64,000 nucleotides of DNA from Arthrobacter sp. Alg241-R88. Lineage in GTDB: Bacteria > Actinomycetota > Actinomycetes > Actinomycetales > Micrococcaceae. The stretch covers positions 186,001-250,000 of the forward strand of contig NZ_UNRG01000003.1 of assembly GCF_900537115.1 (NCBI RefSeq), written 5' to 3'. The notes beneath the pieces are model-generated. The model was given only the letters and a program-made list of their open reading frames with translations, was not told where the DNA came from and searched no databases. A program made the translations under genes and the position numbers. Below are positions 47,903-60,200 of this stretch, piece by piece; the stretch's first letter is position 1; the number at the start of each line of letters is the position of its first letter.

Positions 47903-50900
47903 ATGAATTTTCGCGGACGAGCGCGTTCAAAACGCGCCTCAATCACGCTGGCACCTCGCCGTCCGCTCCTGCAATCGCGTCTTTTCAGCGGTACCGCCCT
48001 CGGGCTGGCTCTCGCCGTGCTGGTGGTTGGGGCGGTGGTCTATCCCGGGTTGAAGACTACCGAGGTGGAGTTGAACGACGGCGGCGTCTGGGTGGTCTCG
48101 AAGTCCAAGAATGCGGTGGGCCGGCTGAATTACCCGTCCCGAGTCCTGGATGGTGCGGTGACGCCGGCGTCCACGACGTTTGACATCCTGCAGGATGCCG
48201 GGGATGTGTTTGTGGATGACGAGGCCGGTTCGACCCTGAACCAGGTGTCGCCGGCGAACATGCGCCTGGGCGGGGACAAGCAGCTCCCTGGCGCGGCTGA
48301 TGTGAGTTTCGGTTCCGAGGTTATTGCGGTGACGGACGCGGCATCGGGCAAGGTGTGGGCGGTGTCGCCGTCCACGGTCAACGGTTTTGACGAGGAAGCC
48401 ACCGAGCCGGTGCTGGTGGGCTCCGAGGGCATTGTTTCGGCAGTGGGGGAGGATGACCGAATCTACTCGGCCGATCCGAAGTCAGGCGTGGTGACGGTCA
48501 CCGGGGTGGACGCCAATGGTGAGGTCACCTCGGAATCCGAAACCTGGGGGGAGCTGAAGGGCGCGGGTGACCTGCAGCTGACCGTGGTGGGGGACAGGCC
48601 GGTTGTCCTGGATGCGGCGGCGGGGAAGTTGTTGCTGCCGGGCGGCAAGCGCCTGCAGCTGGACAACGCCCGCGAGGCAAAACTGCAGCAGGGCGGTCCC
48701 ACCAGTGATTTTGTCGCGATTTCCACGCAGAAGGCGTTGCTGAAGCAGCCCCTCGACGGCGGCACGGCAAAAACGGTGGCGTTCGACGGTGAAGGCGTCC
48801 CGGCCGCGCCCGTCCAGCTGGGCGGGTGTGTCCACGCGGCCTGGTCCGGTGCCAACAAGTACGTCCGTGATTGCACGAACGACGCGGATGACAAGAATGT
48901 GGACGTGCCCAAGGCGAGTGCTTCGCCGTCGTATGTTTTCCGGGTGAACCGGGACCTGGTGGTCCTGAACGATGTGAACTCGGGCAATGTCTGGCTGGTG
49001 AACCAGAACATGCAGCTGGTCAACAACTGGGACGACGTCATCCCGCCCAAGGAAACCTCGGATGACGCAGACAAGGACTCCGCCGACGAAGTCCAGCAGA
49101 CGGTGCTGCCGGACCGCACCAAACCCAATACTCCTCCGGTGGCGAACCCGGACACTTTCGGCGTTCGCGCCGGAAGGACGGTGATCCTGCCTGTGCTGGA
49201 CAACGACACCGACGCGGACGGCGACATCCTGACCGTCCGCGCCGAGCCCATCAACTCGGGGTTGCTGGCTCCGATCTACGGCTCCACCGGCTTCCAAGTA
49301 ACAGTGCCTGCGGACAGGACGGGTTCCGAGACCTTCAAATACACGGTGGACGACGGCCGGGGCCTCAGCGCTTCCTCCGACGTCACGCTCAATATTGTGC
49401 CGCCGGGGGAGAATTCAGCTCCGCGGCAGAAGCCCAACCGCAACACCACCCTGGTGGTGCAGGCCGGCAAAAGTGTCACTCAGAACATCCTCACCGATTG
49501 GATCGATCCCGACGGCGACGATCTGTATGTAGTCGCCGCTACGGGCAGCGACCCCCGGGACCAGGTCAAAGTCCGGCCCGACGGACTGCTCACCTTCCAG
49601 GACGCCGGCACAGAGCCCGGCCGCAAGGTGGTCACCATCACAGTTTCCGACGGCGAATCCACCACGGAAGGCAAAGTGACCATAGACGTGCGCGGCCCCG
49701 GCGATTTGCCGCCGGTCGCCAATGCGGACCACGTGGTGGCCCTCGCAGGCGTCAACACGGTGATTGCACCACTGAAGAACGACTCGGACCCGCAAGGGGG
49801 TGCGCTCCGCCTCGCCCAAGTCACCCCGGATGGCAACTCCACAGCCACCATGGGGGCGGACCAGCAGACCTTCACCTTCAACTCCGCATCCGTGGGCACG
49901 CACTATGTGTCCTACCTTGTGACCAACGGCCCCGCCAGCGCGCAGCAGCTGGTCCGGGTGGACGTGGTCTCCGGGGACGGGGACAGCGCCCCCGTGGCGG
50001 TGCGCGACGTAGCACTGCTGCCCAGCGGCGGAACCGTACTGGTGGACGTCCTCGGCAACGACTCCGACCCCTCCGGTGGCGTGCTGGTGGTGCAGTCCGT
50101 CACTGCTGCTGACGGGTTGCCGGTCAGTGTTTCGGTGCTGGACCACTCCGTGATCAGGATTACCGACGTGCGCGCTCAGGGCCAACTTAACGTAAAGTAC
50201 ACAATCTCGAACGGCAGGTCCTCGGCCAGCGGCGATATCGCAGTCCTGGTGGTGCCGGCCCCGGCAAAGCTCCAGGCTCCGCAAGCGAAACCGGATGAAG
50301 CGTCGGTCCGGGTGGGCGACGTGGTGACCATCCCTGTCCTCGAGAACGACTCCGACCCCAACGGCGGAAAGCTCGCGCTTGATCCGGCGTTGGCACAGAA
50401 GCCCGACGAAGCCGACGGACGGATGTTCCAGTCCGGGGACACGTTGCGCTTCATCGCCGGAGACGTGCCCAAGACCGTCTACGCGATTTACAAGGTCACC
50501 AATGAATCCGGCCAGTCGGATTCACAACAGGTGACCATCCGCATTAGCGCCCGCGACGACGAGCGGAACACCCGTCCGGAGCCGAAGAACCTCACCGCCC
50601 GTGTGGTCTCCGGAATGGTGGTCCGGATCCCGGTGCCGTTGGACGGCATCGATTCGGACGGCGATTCCGTGCAGCTGATCGGGGTGGACAAAGCCCCCGC
50701 CATGGGCACGGCCGTGGCGAAGGACGGCTACCTCGAATTCACCGCCACGGGCACGGCGGCCGGGACAGATACCTTCACATACCGCGTCCGGGACCGGATC
50801 GGCGCCGAGAACACCGGCACGGTGATTGTGGGAATCGCACCTCCCGAAGCCAACAACCAGAAACCCATCGCCGTGGACGATTCCGTTGACGTCCGCCCCG

Positions 50901-53900
50901 GACGCAAGATCGCCGTCGACGCACTCACCAACGATTCAGACCCCGACGGCGACCCCATCGGGCTCGTCTCCAACGCTCTCGAAGCCCCGGCCGAACTCGG
51001 CGTCGGGACTGCTGACGGCAGGGTAGTGCTCACGGCTCCCGGCACCGCCGGCAATCAGAACGTCACTTACAAGATCCAGGACGACAAAAAAGCCCAGGGC
51101 GGTGCAGTGATCCGTGTCAGGGTCAGCCCCGACGCCGCCCTCAAAGCTCCGCTGGCAAAGGACGATGTCATCACTCCAGCTGAGACGCTGGGCAAGTCCG
51201 CCGTTGACGTGCCGGTCCTGAAGAACGATTCGGACCCCGACGGCGTGGCCGCGGATCTCAAAATCAGCCTGCCGGACGGCAACCCGAATGCGCGCCTGGG
51301 CGGCGACGGCAACGTTGTGGTCAGCCTGGCGCCGGGAGACCAGTTGGTCCCGTATACCGTCACCGACGTTGACGGACAGAGCGCCACGGCTGTCATCTGG
51401 GTGCCCGGCCAAGGTGAACAGCACCCCAGCCTGGCCCGTACCGACGCTGTGGAAGTGATGGCCGGCAAGGAAATCAACCTCGACCTCAGTGAGTACGTCA
51501 AGGTCCGCGAAGGGCGTTCACCCCGGATCACGCAGGCGGACAAGGTCCGCGTCCAGGGCGCTGACACCCTGGACGTCATCGCCGGAAACGGCGACGCCCT
51601 GCGCTACGCGGCGCTCAAGGACTACGTGGGCCCGGGCTCCGTGACGTTCGAAGTGACGGACGGGTCCGGCCCGGAAGATCCGCAGGGCCTGAAATCCACC
51701 CTGACCATCATTACCCGGGTCATCCCGGACCCGGCAGCAAACCATGAGCCCACATTCAGCGGAGCCGACCTTGAGGTGCCGAAGGCCGAAACGGCCAGCC
51801 TGGAACTGGGCAACCTGGCGAAGGACGTGGACGCCGGAGACCAGGAGAAGCTCACATTCGAGTTGGACGGGACCACGCCCGAAGGTTTTACCGCATCCAT
51901 TGAGGGGCAGACGCTCAAAGTCAGTGCCGCAGCGGGCTTGTCCGCAGGCCGTAAGGGGAGCATCCCGCTGAAGGTCACGGACGGCCGCTCGGAACCGGTC
52001 AAGGCTTCGGTAACGGCCACGGTTGTGGCCTCCAACAGGCCGCTCCCCACAGCCAGTGAAGACACTGTCGACAAGGCAAACGCGGGCCGGGCCGAGACGA
52101 TCAACGTCCTTGCCAACGACTTCAACCCCTTCAGCGACACCCCGCTGAAGATCGTCTCGGTCAGTGTCGAAACGGGCTCCGCCGCCGGGCAGCCGGTCAG
52201 TAGCGGAGATTCCGTCACGGTGACGCCCGCCGATGGATTCAAGGGTGTTTTGGTGCTCCGCTACACCGTCTCGGACAAAACTGACGATCCCTCCCGCCAG
52301 GCGAACGGCCGCGTCAGGATCACGGTCCGGGACAAGCCGGATGCGCCCTCGGCTCCCACCGCCACAGATGTGCGCAGCCGGACTGCGGTGCTCAAGTGGG
52401 CCCCGCCGTCGGATAACGGAGCAACGATCACCGGATACACGGTCCGGTCCAACAATGGTTTCGAGCAAAAGTGCGCCACCACCACCTGCACGCTCAGCGG
52501 GCTCACCAACGATGTGAAGTATGTCTTCACGGTGATTGCCACCAACGAGGTGGGCGACTCCCCGCCGTCTGCGCAGTCGAACGAAATCCGTCCCGACGAA
52601 AAGCCGTCCCCGCCCGAGGCGCCCATGGTGCAGGCCGGCGACACCAACATGGTCATTAACTGGGCACCTGCCAGGACCGAGGGCTCTGCCGTCAAGAGCT
52701 ACAACCTGGAGATCTCGCCGCCGCCTGCCAACGGCGTCGCCGTGAAGAACGGCGTGACCGGCCTGACGTACACCTGGCCCGGCCTGACAAACGGCGTCCG
52801 CTACAAGGTGCGCGCCCAGGCAGTCAACGAACTGGGCGCGTCCGACTGGGGGATTTACTCCTCCGAAGATAACCCGGCCGGGGTGCCGGCTGCACCGGCA
52901 GCGCCGACCTCAGCCGTGGCCTCCTCCGTCGGGACCACCAACCAGTTGCGTGTGAACTGGACCGAACCCGATACCAACGGGGACGCAATCAGGAACTACT
53001 ACGTCACTATGGCCGGTGGCGGCGGGGCGCCGCAGACCCAGACCATCGCGGGCACCGTGCGCACGGCCAACTTCACGGCTAACAACTCCGAAGCCGAGTA
53101 CACGTTCACGGTCCAGGCCGAGAATAAGGCAGGCAAGGGGGCTGTCAGCCCCAATTCCGCGCCCCGGCGAGCCACCGGCAAGCTGGGCCAGGTTTCAGGC
53201 GTGAGTGCCACCGCTGCGGATACTGCAGGGGCTGGGCGCCAGCTGACCATCAACTTCAAGGAACTTACAGCGGCTGAACGCAACGGTTCGGCGTATGGCG
53301 AGGTCAGCTACACCTACAACGCCAGCACCGGTCAGAGCGGTCCCATCCGGCCCGGGCAGACTGTGGGTGGTTTCACGAACGGTACGGCCACCTCCATCAC
53401 TGTGGTGGCCAACTCCAGCGTGGCGCCAAGTTCAAACGCCAGCGCCCCCGCCAACGCCACGCCATACGGTTCGCCGGGCACGCCCTCCGCCTCGGGCCAG
53501 GACGGCGGACAGAACCAGAAGTCATTGTCCTTCAGTTGGACCTCGCCATCGACGGCGACGAACGACGTCGCCTATACACAGATCAACATTGACGGCCGGG
53601 GCTGGGAAAGGGTCGCGGCGTCGGGAAGCCGGACGGTGAACACAGGCGGCTTCGACGAGCCTCACTCCATCCAGGTGCAGACCGTGAACTCCATGGGTAC
53701 CGGCGGAGCCGTTGCCGGAGCGACTGCCAGATCCGGGCCGGCCAAGACTAATTGGGACAACTCGATCGTTGGGTACCGCACGTGCACGGACGCGGCTGCC
53801 TCAGGCCAAACTTCATGGAGGTCGCCGACGGGCGCGGAACATACCTGCGACGGTGTTATCCGCGACTATCCCTGGATCTACGGCTCAGGTCCGGCTTTTA

Positions 53901-54061
53901 CAGTCAACTGCTACATGTGGCGTACAGTGCCCGACGCCCGCGGTACGTACAAGTGGTACCGCATCAATTCCCATCCCGACGGCCGATACGTGGGCCGCAC
54001 CGTCCAGGTGGGCAACACCACCTTGGGTGAGCCCGAGGGCCACGGGATCCCGCAATGCTGA
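47903..54061 (+). CDS. Giant membrane-anchored surface protein: beta-propeller, Ig-like and Fn3 repeats (copy 1)
   Basis: The 2,052-residue protein has a short basic cytoplasmic tail, one membrane helix (about residues 30-50) and a large outside part. Residues about 52-375 contain repeated beta motifs such as GGVWVVSKSKNAVGRL and SGKVWAVSPS that suggest a six- or seven-bladed propeller. About 11 Ig/cadherin-like repeats (about 410-1475) follow, each near a VxxNDxDPDGD-type signature. Five Fn3-like domains (about 1476-1945) precede a Cys-containing cap of about 105 residues (YRTCTDAAASG, then YKWYRINSHPDGRYVG). The start ATG follows GGGGGAA. The protein probably stands on the cell surface as a type II membrane protein. 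It heads a cluster with a paralogue, moxR, DUF58 and tgpA-like genes. Confidence 0.9.
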   Translation: MNFRGRARSKRASITLAPRRPLLQSRLFSGTALGLALAVLVVGAVVYPGLKTTEVELNDGGVWVVSKSKNAVGRLNYPSRVLDGAVTPASTTFDILQDAGDVFVDDEAGSTLNQVSPANMRLGGDKQLPGAADVSFGSEVIAVTDAASGKVWAVSPSTVNGFDEEATEPVLVGSEGIVSAVGEDDRIYSADPKSGVVTVTGVDANGEVTSESETWGELKGAGDLQLTVVGDRPVVLDAAAGKLLLPGGKRLQLDNAREAKLQQGGPTSDFVAISTQKALLKQPLDGGTAKTVAFDGEGVPAAPVQLGGCVHAAWSGANKYVRDCTNDADDKNVDVPKASASPSYVFRVNRDLVVLNDVNSGNVWLVNQNMQLVNNWDDVIPPKETSDDADKDSADEVQQTVLPDRTKPNTPPVANPDTFGVRAGRTVILPVLDNDTDADGDILTVRAEPINSGLLAPIYGSTGFQVTVPADRTGSETFKYTVDDGRGLSASSDVTLNIVPPGENSAPRQKPNRNTTLVVQAGKSVTQNILTDWIDPDGDDLYVVAATGSDPRDQVKVRPDGLLTFQDAGTEPGRKVVTITVSDGESTTEGKVTIDVRGPGDLPPVANADHVVALAGVNTVIAPLKNDSDPQGGALRLAQVTPDGNSTATMGADQQTFTFNSASVGTHYVSYLVTNGPASAQQLVRVDVVSGDGDSAPVAVRDVALLPSGGTVLVDVLGNDSDPSGGVLVVQSVTAADGLPVSVSVLDHSVIRITDVRAQGQLNVKYTISNGRSSASGDIAVLVVPAPAKLQAPQAKPDEASVRVGDVVTIPVLENDSDPNGGKLALDPALAQKPDEADGRMFQSGDTLRFIAGDVPKTVYAIYKVTNESGQSDSQQVTIRISARDDERNTRPEPKNLTARVVSGMVVRIPVPLDGIDSDGDSVQLIGVDKAPAMGTAVAKDGYLEFTATGTAAGTDTFTYRVRDRIGAENTGTVIVGIAPPEANNQKPIAVDDSVDVRPGRKIAVDALTNDSDPDGDPIGLVSNALEAPAELGVGTADGRVVLTAPGTAGNQNVTYKIQDDKKAQGGAVIRVRVSPDAALKAPLAKDDVITPAETLGKSAVDVPVLKNDSDPDGVAADLKISLPDGNPNARLGGDGNVVVSLAPGDQLVPYTVTDVDGQSATAVIWVPGQGEQHPSLARTDAVEVMAGKEINLDLSEYVKVREGRSPRITQADKVRVQGADTLDVIAGNGDALRYAALKDYVGPGSVTFEVTDGSGPEDPQGLKSTLTIITRVIPDPAANHEPTFSGADLEVPKAETASLELGNLAKDVDAGDQEKLTFELDGTTPEGFTASIEGQTLKVSAAAGLSAGRKGSIPLKVTDGRSEPVKASVTATVVASNRPLPTASEDTVDKANAGRAETINVLANDFNPFSDTPLKIVSVSVETGSAAGQPVSSGDSVTVTPADGFKGVLVLRYTVSDKTDDPSRQANGRVRITVRDKPDAPSAPTATDVRSRTAVLKWAPPSDNGATITGYTVRSNNGFEQKCATTTCTLSGLTNDVKYVFTVIATNEVGDSPPSAQSNEIRPDEKPSPPEAPMVQAGDTNMVINWAPARTEGSAVKSYNLEISPPPANGVAVKNGVTGLTYTWPGLTNGVRYKVRAQAVNELGASDWGIYSSEDNPAGVPAAPAAPTSAVASSVGTTNQLRVNWTEPDTNGDAIRNYYVTMAGGGGAPQTQTIAGTVRTANFTANNSEAEYTFTVQAENKAGKGAVSPNSAPRRATGKLGQVSGVSATAADTAGAGRQLTINFKELTAAERNGSAYGEVSYTYNASTGQSGPIRPGQTVGGFTNGTATSITVVANSSVAPSSNASAPANATPYGSPGTPSASGQDGGQNQKSLSFSWTSPSTATNDVAYTQINIDGRGWERVAASGSRTVNTGGFDEPHSIQVQTVNSMGTGGAVAGATARSGPAKTNWDNSIVGYRTCTDAAASGQTSWRSPTGAEHTCDGVIRDYPWIYGSGPAFTVNCYMWRTVPDARGTYKWYRINSHPDGRYVGRTVQVGNTTLGEPEGHGIPQC
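48053..49051 (+). repeat. Propeller-coding direct repeat, copy 1 (partner 54339-55340)
   Basis: This 1-kb block is nearly identical to the same region of the next gene, including third codon positions. Runs of 170 (48665-48834) and 149 (48839-48987) bases match without a difference. One codon is extra in copy 2. Confidence 0.9.
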
Positions 54062-54218
54062 TCACGGACATCGCCGCAGGTGAGGCTCTGGGGGAGCGCT
54101 GCCCATCGCGGCCCCGGCCACGCTTGGGTAGGCTAGCGCGGGAACAGGGAGCCCGGTACCGGGTCGCTGGACGGTTCGGCCGGGGGGCCGCCACAAACTT
54201 CAGGGAAATAGAAAAGCT

Positions 54219-57200
54219 GTGACAACGATGCTGGGGAAGCTGGGTCTCAAGAGGCGCCACAAAAAAGTCGTCACCGGCACTGCCTTCAGTGCCGCCGTTG
54301 CCGTCCTGGTGACAGGTGCGGTCCTGTACCCGGGGTTTAAGACTACCGAGGTGGAGTTGAACGACGGCGGCGTCTGGGTAGTCTCCAAGTCCAAGAATGC
54401 CGTGGGCCGGCTGAACTACCCGTCCCGGGTCCTGGACGGTGCCGTGACACCCGCGTCCACCACCTTCGACATCCTGCAGGATGCCGGGGACGTGTTTGTG
54501 GATGACGAGAGCGGTTCGACGTTGAACCAGGTGTCGCCTGCGAATATGCGCCTGGGTGGGGACAAGCAGTTGCCGGGGGCGGCCGATGTCAGTTTCGGCT
54601 CAGAGGTAATTTCGGTGACGGACGCGGCATCGGGCAAGGTGTGGGCGGTGTCGCCGTCCACGGTCAACGGTTTTGACGAGGAGGCCACCGAGCCGGTGCT
54701 GGTGGGCTCCGAAGGTACGGTTTCGGCTGTGGGGGAGGATGACCGGATCTACTCGGCGGATCCGAAGTCCGGGGTGGTGACGGTCACCGGTGTTAACGCA
54801 AACGGTGAAGTCACGTCGTCAGAGTCCGAAACCTGGGGGGAGCTAAAGGGTGCGGGCGACCTGCAGCTGACCGTGGTGGGGGACAAACCGGTTGTCCTGG
54901 ACGCGGCCGCGGGGAAGTTGTTGCTGCCGGGCGGCAAGCGGCTGCAGCTGGATAACGCCCGCGAGGCAAAACTGCAGCAGGGCGGTCCCACCAGTGATTT
55001 TGTCGCGATTTCCACGCAGAAGGCGTTGCTGAAGCAGCCCCTCGACGGCGGCACGGCAAAAACGGTGGCGTTCGACGGTGAAGGCGTCCCGGCCGCGCCC
55101 GTCCAGCTGGGCGGGTGTGTCCATGCTGCCTGGTCCGGTGCCAACAAGTACGTCCGTGATTGCACGAACGACGCGGATGACAAGAATGTGGACGTGCCCA
55201 AGGCGAGTGCTTCGCCGTCGTATGTTTTCCGGGTGAACCGGGACCTGGTGGTCCTGAACGATGTGAACTCGGGCAACGTGTGGCTGGTCAACCAGAACAT
55301 GCAGTTGGTTAACAACTGGGACGACGTTGTCCCGCCCAAGAACGAGTCCGACGAGCAGGACCAGGAATCGGCGGACAACAACACCATCAACGTCCTGCCG
55401 GACCGCACCAAGCCCAACCGTCCGCCGGAAACCAAGCCCGACGCCGTCGGCGTGCGTCCCGGACGAACCACCATCCTCAGTGTGCTGGACAACGATTCCG
55501 ACCCGGACGGCGACGTCCTTACCGCAGCCATAGCAGGCTCCGGTCCCCAAACCGGATCTCTGGAAAGCATCTACGGCGGCACTGCCTTCCAGGTCTCGGT
55601 ACCTGCCGATGCCAAGCCAGGGACCGAGACGTTCAGCTACAACGCCTCGGACGGCCGCGGCCTCTCCGCCGCCGGCCAGGTGACCCTCAGCGTGATGGCT
55701 CCGGAGGAGAACAAGCCGCCGCAGTTTAAGCGCGGCGACTCAACCACCATGCTCGTGGAGCAGGGCAAAACCGTCAGCCAGAACATCCTCACGGACTGGA
55801 TCGACCCCGACGGCGATGACCTGGTCCTCCTCGATGCCAAGGCTGACAACGAGCAGGACCAGGTGAAGGTCCGCCGCGACGGCCTGCTCACCTTCCAGGA
55901 CTCCGGCGCAACAGCCGGGAAAAAGAACGTGGAAGTCACCATCTGGGACGGCCGCGCCACCGTCAGCGGAAAAGTCGTGGTCAACGTCCAGCCGCCCGGA
56001 GCACTGGCACCGGTAGTCAACGCCGACCACGTCACCGCCGTGGTGGGCCAGGACCTGGTCATCGCGCCGCTGAAAAATGACGTGGACCCCAACGGAGGTG
56101 CACTCCGGCTTGCCCAGGTGGAAGCCAACGGCCCCGCGGAACTGGGCCCTGTCACCGACGGCGGCACCTTTACGTTCCGCAGCACCACCCCCGGTCCGGT
56201 CTATCTCACGTATATCGCCAGCAACGGTCCGCAAAGCAGCCAGGGCCTGATCCGCGTCGACGTGGAATCCGGTGACGATACGGGCAACCCGGTTGCCGTC
56301 CACGACGTCGCGCTGATGCCCACGGGCGGCAGCGTGCTGCTGGATCCGTTGGCGAACGACTCGGATCCTTCCGGCGGTGTGCTGGTCCTGCAGTCCGTGA
56401 AGCTGCCGGAAAATTCGACGGCGTCCGTCAGCGTGATCAACCACAGCGTCCTGCGCATCACCGACATCCTGGGAACCAAGGACCCGATTCTCTTCGAATA
56501 CACGATGTCCAACGGAAAAAAGTCGGCCACCGGCAGCGTCTCCGTGGTGCCGGTTCCGGCGCCAGCCGTGGTGGAAGCACCCCAGCCGAAGCCGGACGAG
56601 GTGAACGTCCGCGTCAACGACGTCGTGACCATCCCTGTGCTGGACAACGACACCCATCCGCAGGGCCAGGAACTGACCGTGGACCCGGTCCTGCCGCAGG
56701 GTGTGGACCCGGCGGACGGGAAAAGCTTCGTCTCGGAGAACACCCTTCGTTTTATTGCCGGCAGCCAGCCCAAGACGGTCCGGGCCATCTACAACGCAGT
56801 GGACCCGCAGGGCCAAAAGAGCGCCGCCGCCGTGACCATCCATATCCTGCCGCTGGAAGGCGCCGAGAACTCGCGCCCCCAGCCGCGCAACCTCACTGCC
56901 CGTGTGGTGGCCGCCGGCACTGTCCGGATTCCCGTCCCGCTGGACGGTATTGACCCCGACGGCGACTCGGTGCAGCTGACCGGGATCGACAGCACTCCGG
57001 CCATGGGCACGGCGACCGTCGGCAGCAATTTCATCGACTTCACCGCCGCCGGTGACGGTGCCGGCACGGACACGTTCCGGTACAAAGTGGTGGACCGGCA
57101 AGGCGCCGTTAATACCGGAACAGTCACTGTCGGCATCGCGCCCCGCGGCGAGATCAACCAGAAACCAACTCCCGTCGACGACGAGGTGCGGGTCCGGCCC

Positions 57201-60200
57201 GGCCGGCAGATCGCCGTCGACGCCACCGGAAACGACACTGACCCTGACGGCGACCTCATCCGCATCCTGACTGACGGTATCGAAGCTGATCCGGCACTTC
57301 AGGCCACGGTGAGCAAGGCCAGCGGCCGGATCATCCTGCTGGCGCCGGGTGAAGCCGGAACCGTCAACGTCCGCTATTCCATCGCCGACGACAGGGATGC
57401 CTCCGCGCAGGCCACCATCCGTGTTGTGGTGGACAACGACGTGCCCCTGAAGGCTCCCATCGCCAGGGACGACAGGGTGACATCAGCCCAGACGATGGGG
57501 AGGACCGCCGTCGACGTCCCGGTCCTGAAAAACGATGAGGACCCCGACGGCGTGGGCGAGAACCTCAAGATCAGCACCGAAGCCACCACTGCCCGGCCCG
57601 GCGCCGAAGGCACCATGATCGTGGACCTCACCGAGCAGCCACAGCTCATTCCGTACACAGTCGAGGATGTGGACGGCCAGCAGTCGACGGCAGTCATCTG
57701 GGTACCGGGCCTCGGCCAGCAGGTTCCCACCCTGGCCAAGGACGAGGTCATCGAGGTTGTCGCCGGCCAGTCCGTGGACGTTGACCTCGACGAATGGGTC
57801 AAGGTCCGGGAAGGCCGCTCTCCGCGACTGACCCAGGCTGACCGGATCAAACTCATCGGGGCGGGCGGCGGTGACCCGGTGACCGGTGACGGCACGGGCC
57901 TGAAGTACACGGCCGGCACCGACTACGTGGGCCCGGGTTCACTAACCTTTGAGGTGACGGACGGAACCGGACCGGATGATCCTGCCGGGCTGAAGTCCAC
58001 GCTCAGCATCCGCACCAAGGTGCTGCCCGATCCCAACAAAAACAACCCGCCGGAACTGCTGGGCGCCAGCGTGGACGTCCCCAAGGGCGACTCCGCCAGC
58101 ATTGACCTGGGCAAGCTGACCTCGGACCCGGACGGCGACGACGTCGGGAAGATGAAGTACGAACTGGTGGGCGGTTCGCCCGCCGGATTCAACGCCAGTG
58201 TGGACGGCAAAAACCTGAAGGTCTCGGCTGCCGATTCCAGCGGCACCGGAACCACCGCTGCCCTCCAGGTCAAGGCCAGGGACCCGCGCGGCCTCGAAGC
58301 CACCGCAACGTACCAGCTGGCGGTGACCGCTTCGAACCGGGCCAAGCCGGTGGCCAACGACGACCTGGAACCCAATGCGGCGGCCGGCAAGCCCGTGACG
58401 GTCAACGTCCTGGCCAACGACGCAAACCCGTTCCCGGAGACCGCGCTGAAGATCATCGCGGCCGGCGCCGAAACGGGCAGCGGCAACGTTGAGGTGAACG
58501 GTGATTCGGTGACCGTGACCCCCGCACCCGGTTTCACAGGAACCATGGTGGTGTCCTACACGGTGGCCGACAAAACGGAAGACCCGTCCCGGCAGGCCAC
58601 GGCCCGCATCCGGCTCACCGTCAAGGATAAGCCGCAGGCCCCGGCCACCGCGCAGGCGCAAAGCGTGGGGGACCAGACGGCGCTTCTCACCTGGACGGCG
58701 CCGGCGGACCGCGGCTCACCCATTACCAAGTACACGGTGTACGGCGAGGGCGGGTTCCAGCAGGACTGCCCGGCCAACACCTGCACCCTCAACGGCTTGG
58801 TGAACAACACCAAGTACCACTTCCAGGTGACGGCCACCAATGAGTTCGGCGAATCCGACCGTTCACCCGCCTCAGCAGAGGTGCGTCCGGACGTGAAGCC
58901 GGATACCCCCCTTGCGCCGTCGCTGAAGTTCGGCGACAAGGAACTGTCCGTCAACTGGACCGCGCCGGCCAGCAAGGGATCACCGGTCAAGTCCTACGAC
59001 CTGGAGATCTCTCCGCCGCCGGCCGGCCAGAATGCCCAGATCCAGAACCTGACCGCTGTCAGCTACGTCTGGAAGGGCCTGCAGAACGGCGTCTCCTACA
59101 AAGTCCGGGTCCTGGCGCGCAACGATGCCAAGGAGCCCTCCGAGTGGAGCCCGTACTCGGCTGCCGAAGTGCCGGCCGGCGTGCCGGCAACGCCTGGAGC
59201 CCCCACGGCGTCCCAGGCAGGTTCCCTTGGAGCGCAAAGCCAGCTGAAGGTCACCTGGGCGGCGCCAAACAACAACGGCGACGCCGTCTCGGCCTACACC
59301 CTCACCACCCTCCGCGGCGGCGCGGTGGTGTCCAGCCAGCAGGTCGCCGGCACCTCGCAAAACGTCACGGTGGACAACTCCGAGGCCAACTACACCTTCA
59401 CGGTGTCCGCCACCAACAAGGCCGGAACCAGCGGGACCAGCGCGCAGTCGGCGGCCATCCGCGCCGTAGGCAAGCCCGGAACCGTGGCCGCTCCCACGGC
59501 ATCACTGGTGGAAACAAACGGCAATGGCGGCAAGATCGATGTGCGCTTCCCCCAACTAACGGATGCGCAGCGGAACGGCTCCACCGCCGACGAAATTTCC
59601 TATCGCTACAGCCTGACGTCAGGGGGTGGAACCGGCAGCATTCCTGCCGGTGGAGGCGTGGTGCCCGCCCAAAATGGAACGAATACAGCGGTTGTGGTCT
59701 GGGCGGTTTCTTCCCGCAGTTCTGCTGCAGGTGACGCAAGCGCTCCGTCCAACTCCGTCAATCCATATGGCCTCGCCTTCGCTCCCAATGTCACCGGCAG
59801 CAACAGCAGCGGCGTTGGAGACAAAACGGTGTCCTGGACCTGGAACCAGCCGGACGGCAACGGCCGCGCCGTAACGGGGTACCAGTACAGCCTGGACAAC
59901 GGACCGTGGCAAAACACCGAGCAGCGCTCCTTCTCCAAGAGTGTGGGCTTCAGTGAGACCCACAAGCTTGAGGTCCGCGCTGTCAGTGGCGGCCAGGCCG
60001 GTCGCATTGGCAGCGATACCTCCCGCAGCGGGGCAGAACCACCGCCCCCCGTCCCCACGTCATGGACCATCACGGCAACACCGGTGCGCAGCTGCACCGA
60101 GCCCGGTTACGGCGTCGACAGCTTCCGGGCGGGCAACCCGTCGTCCTGCGTCGGCGGCGGCAAGTGGCTGCCGGAGAACACGCCATCGCAATCTGACTTC

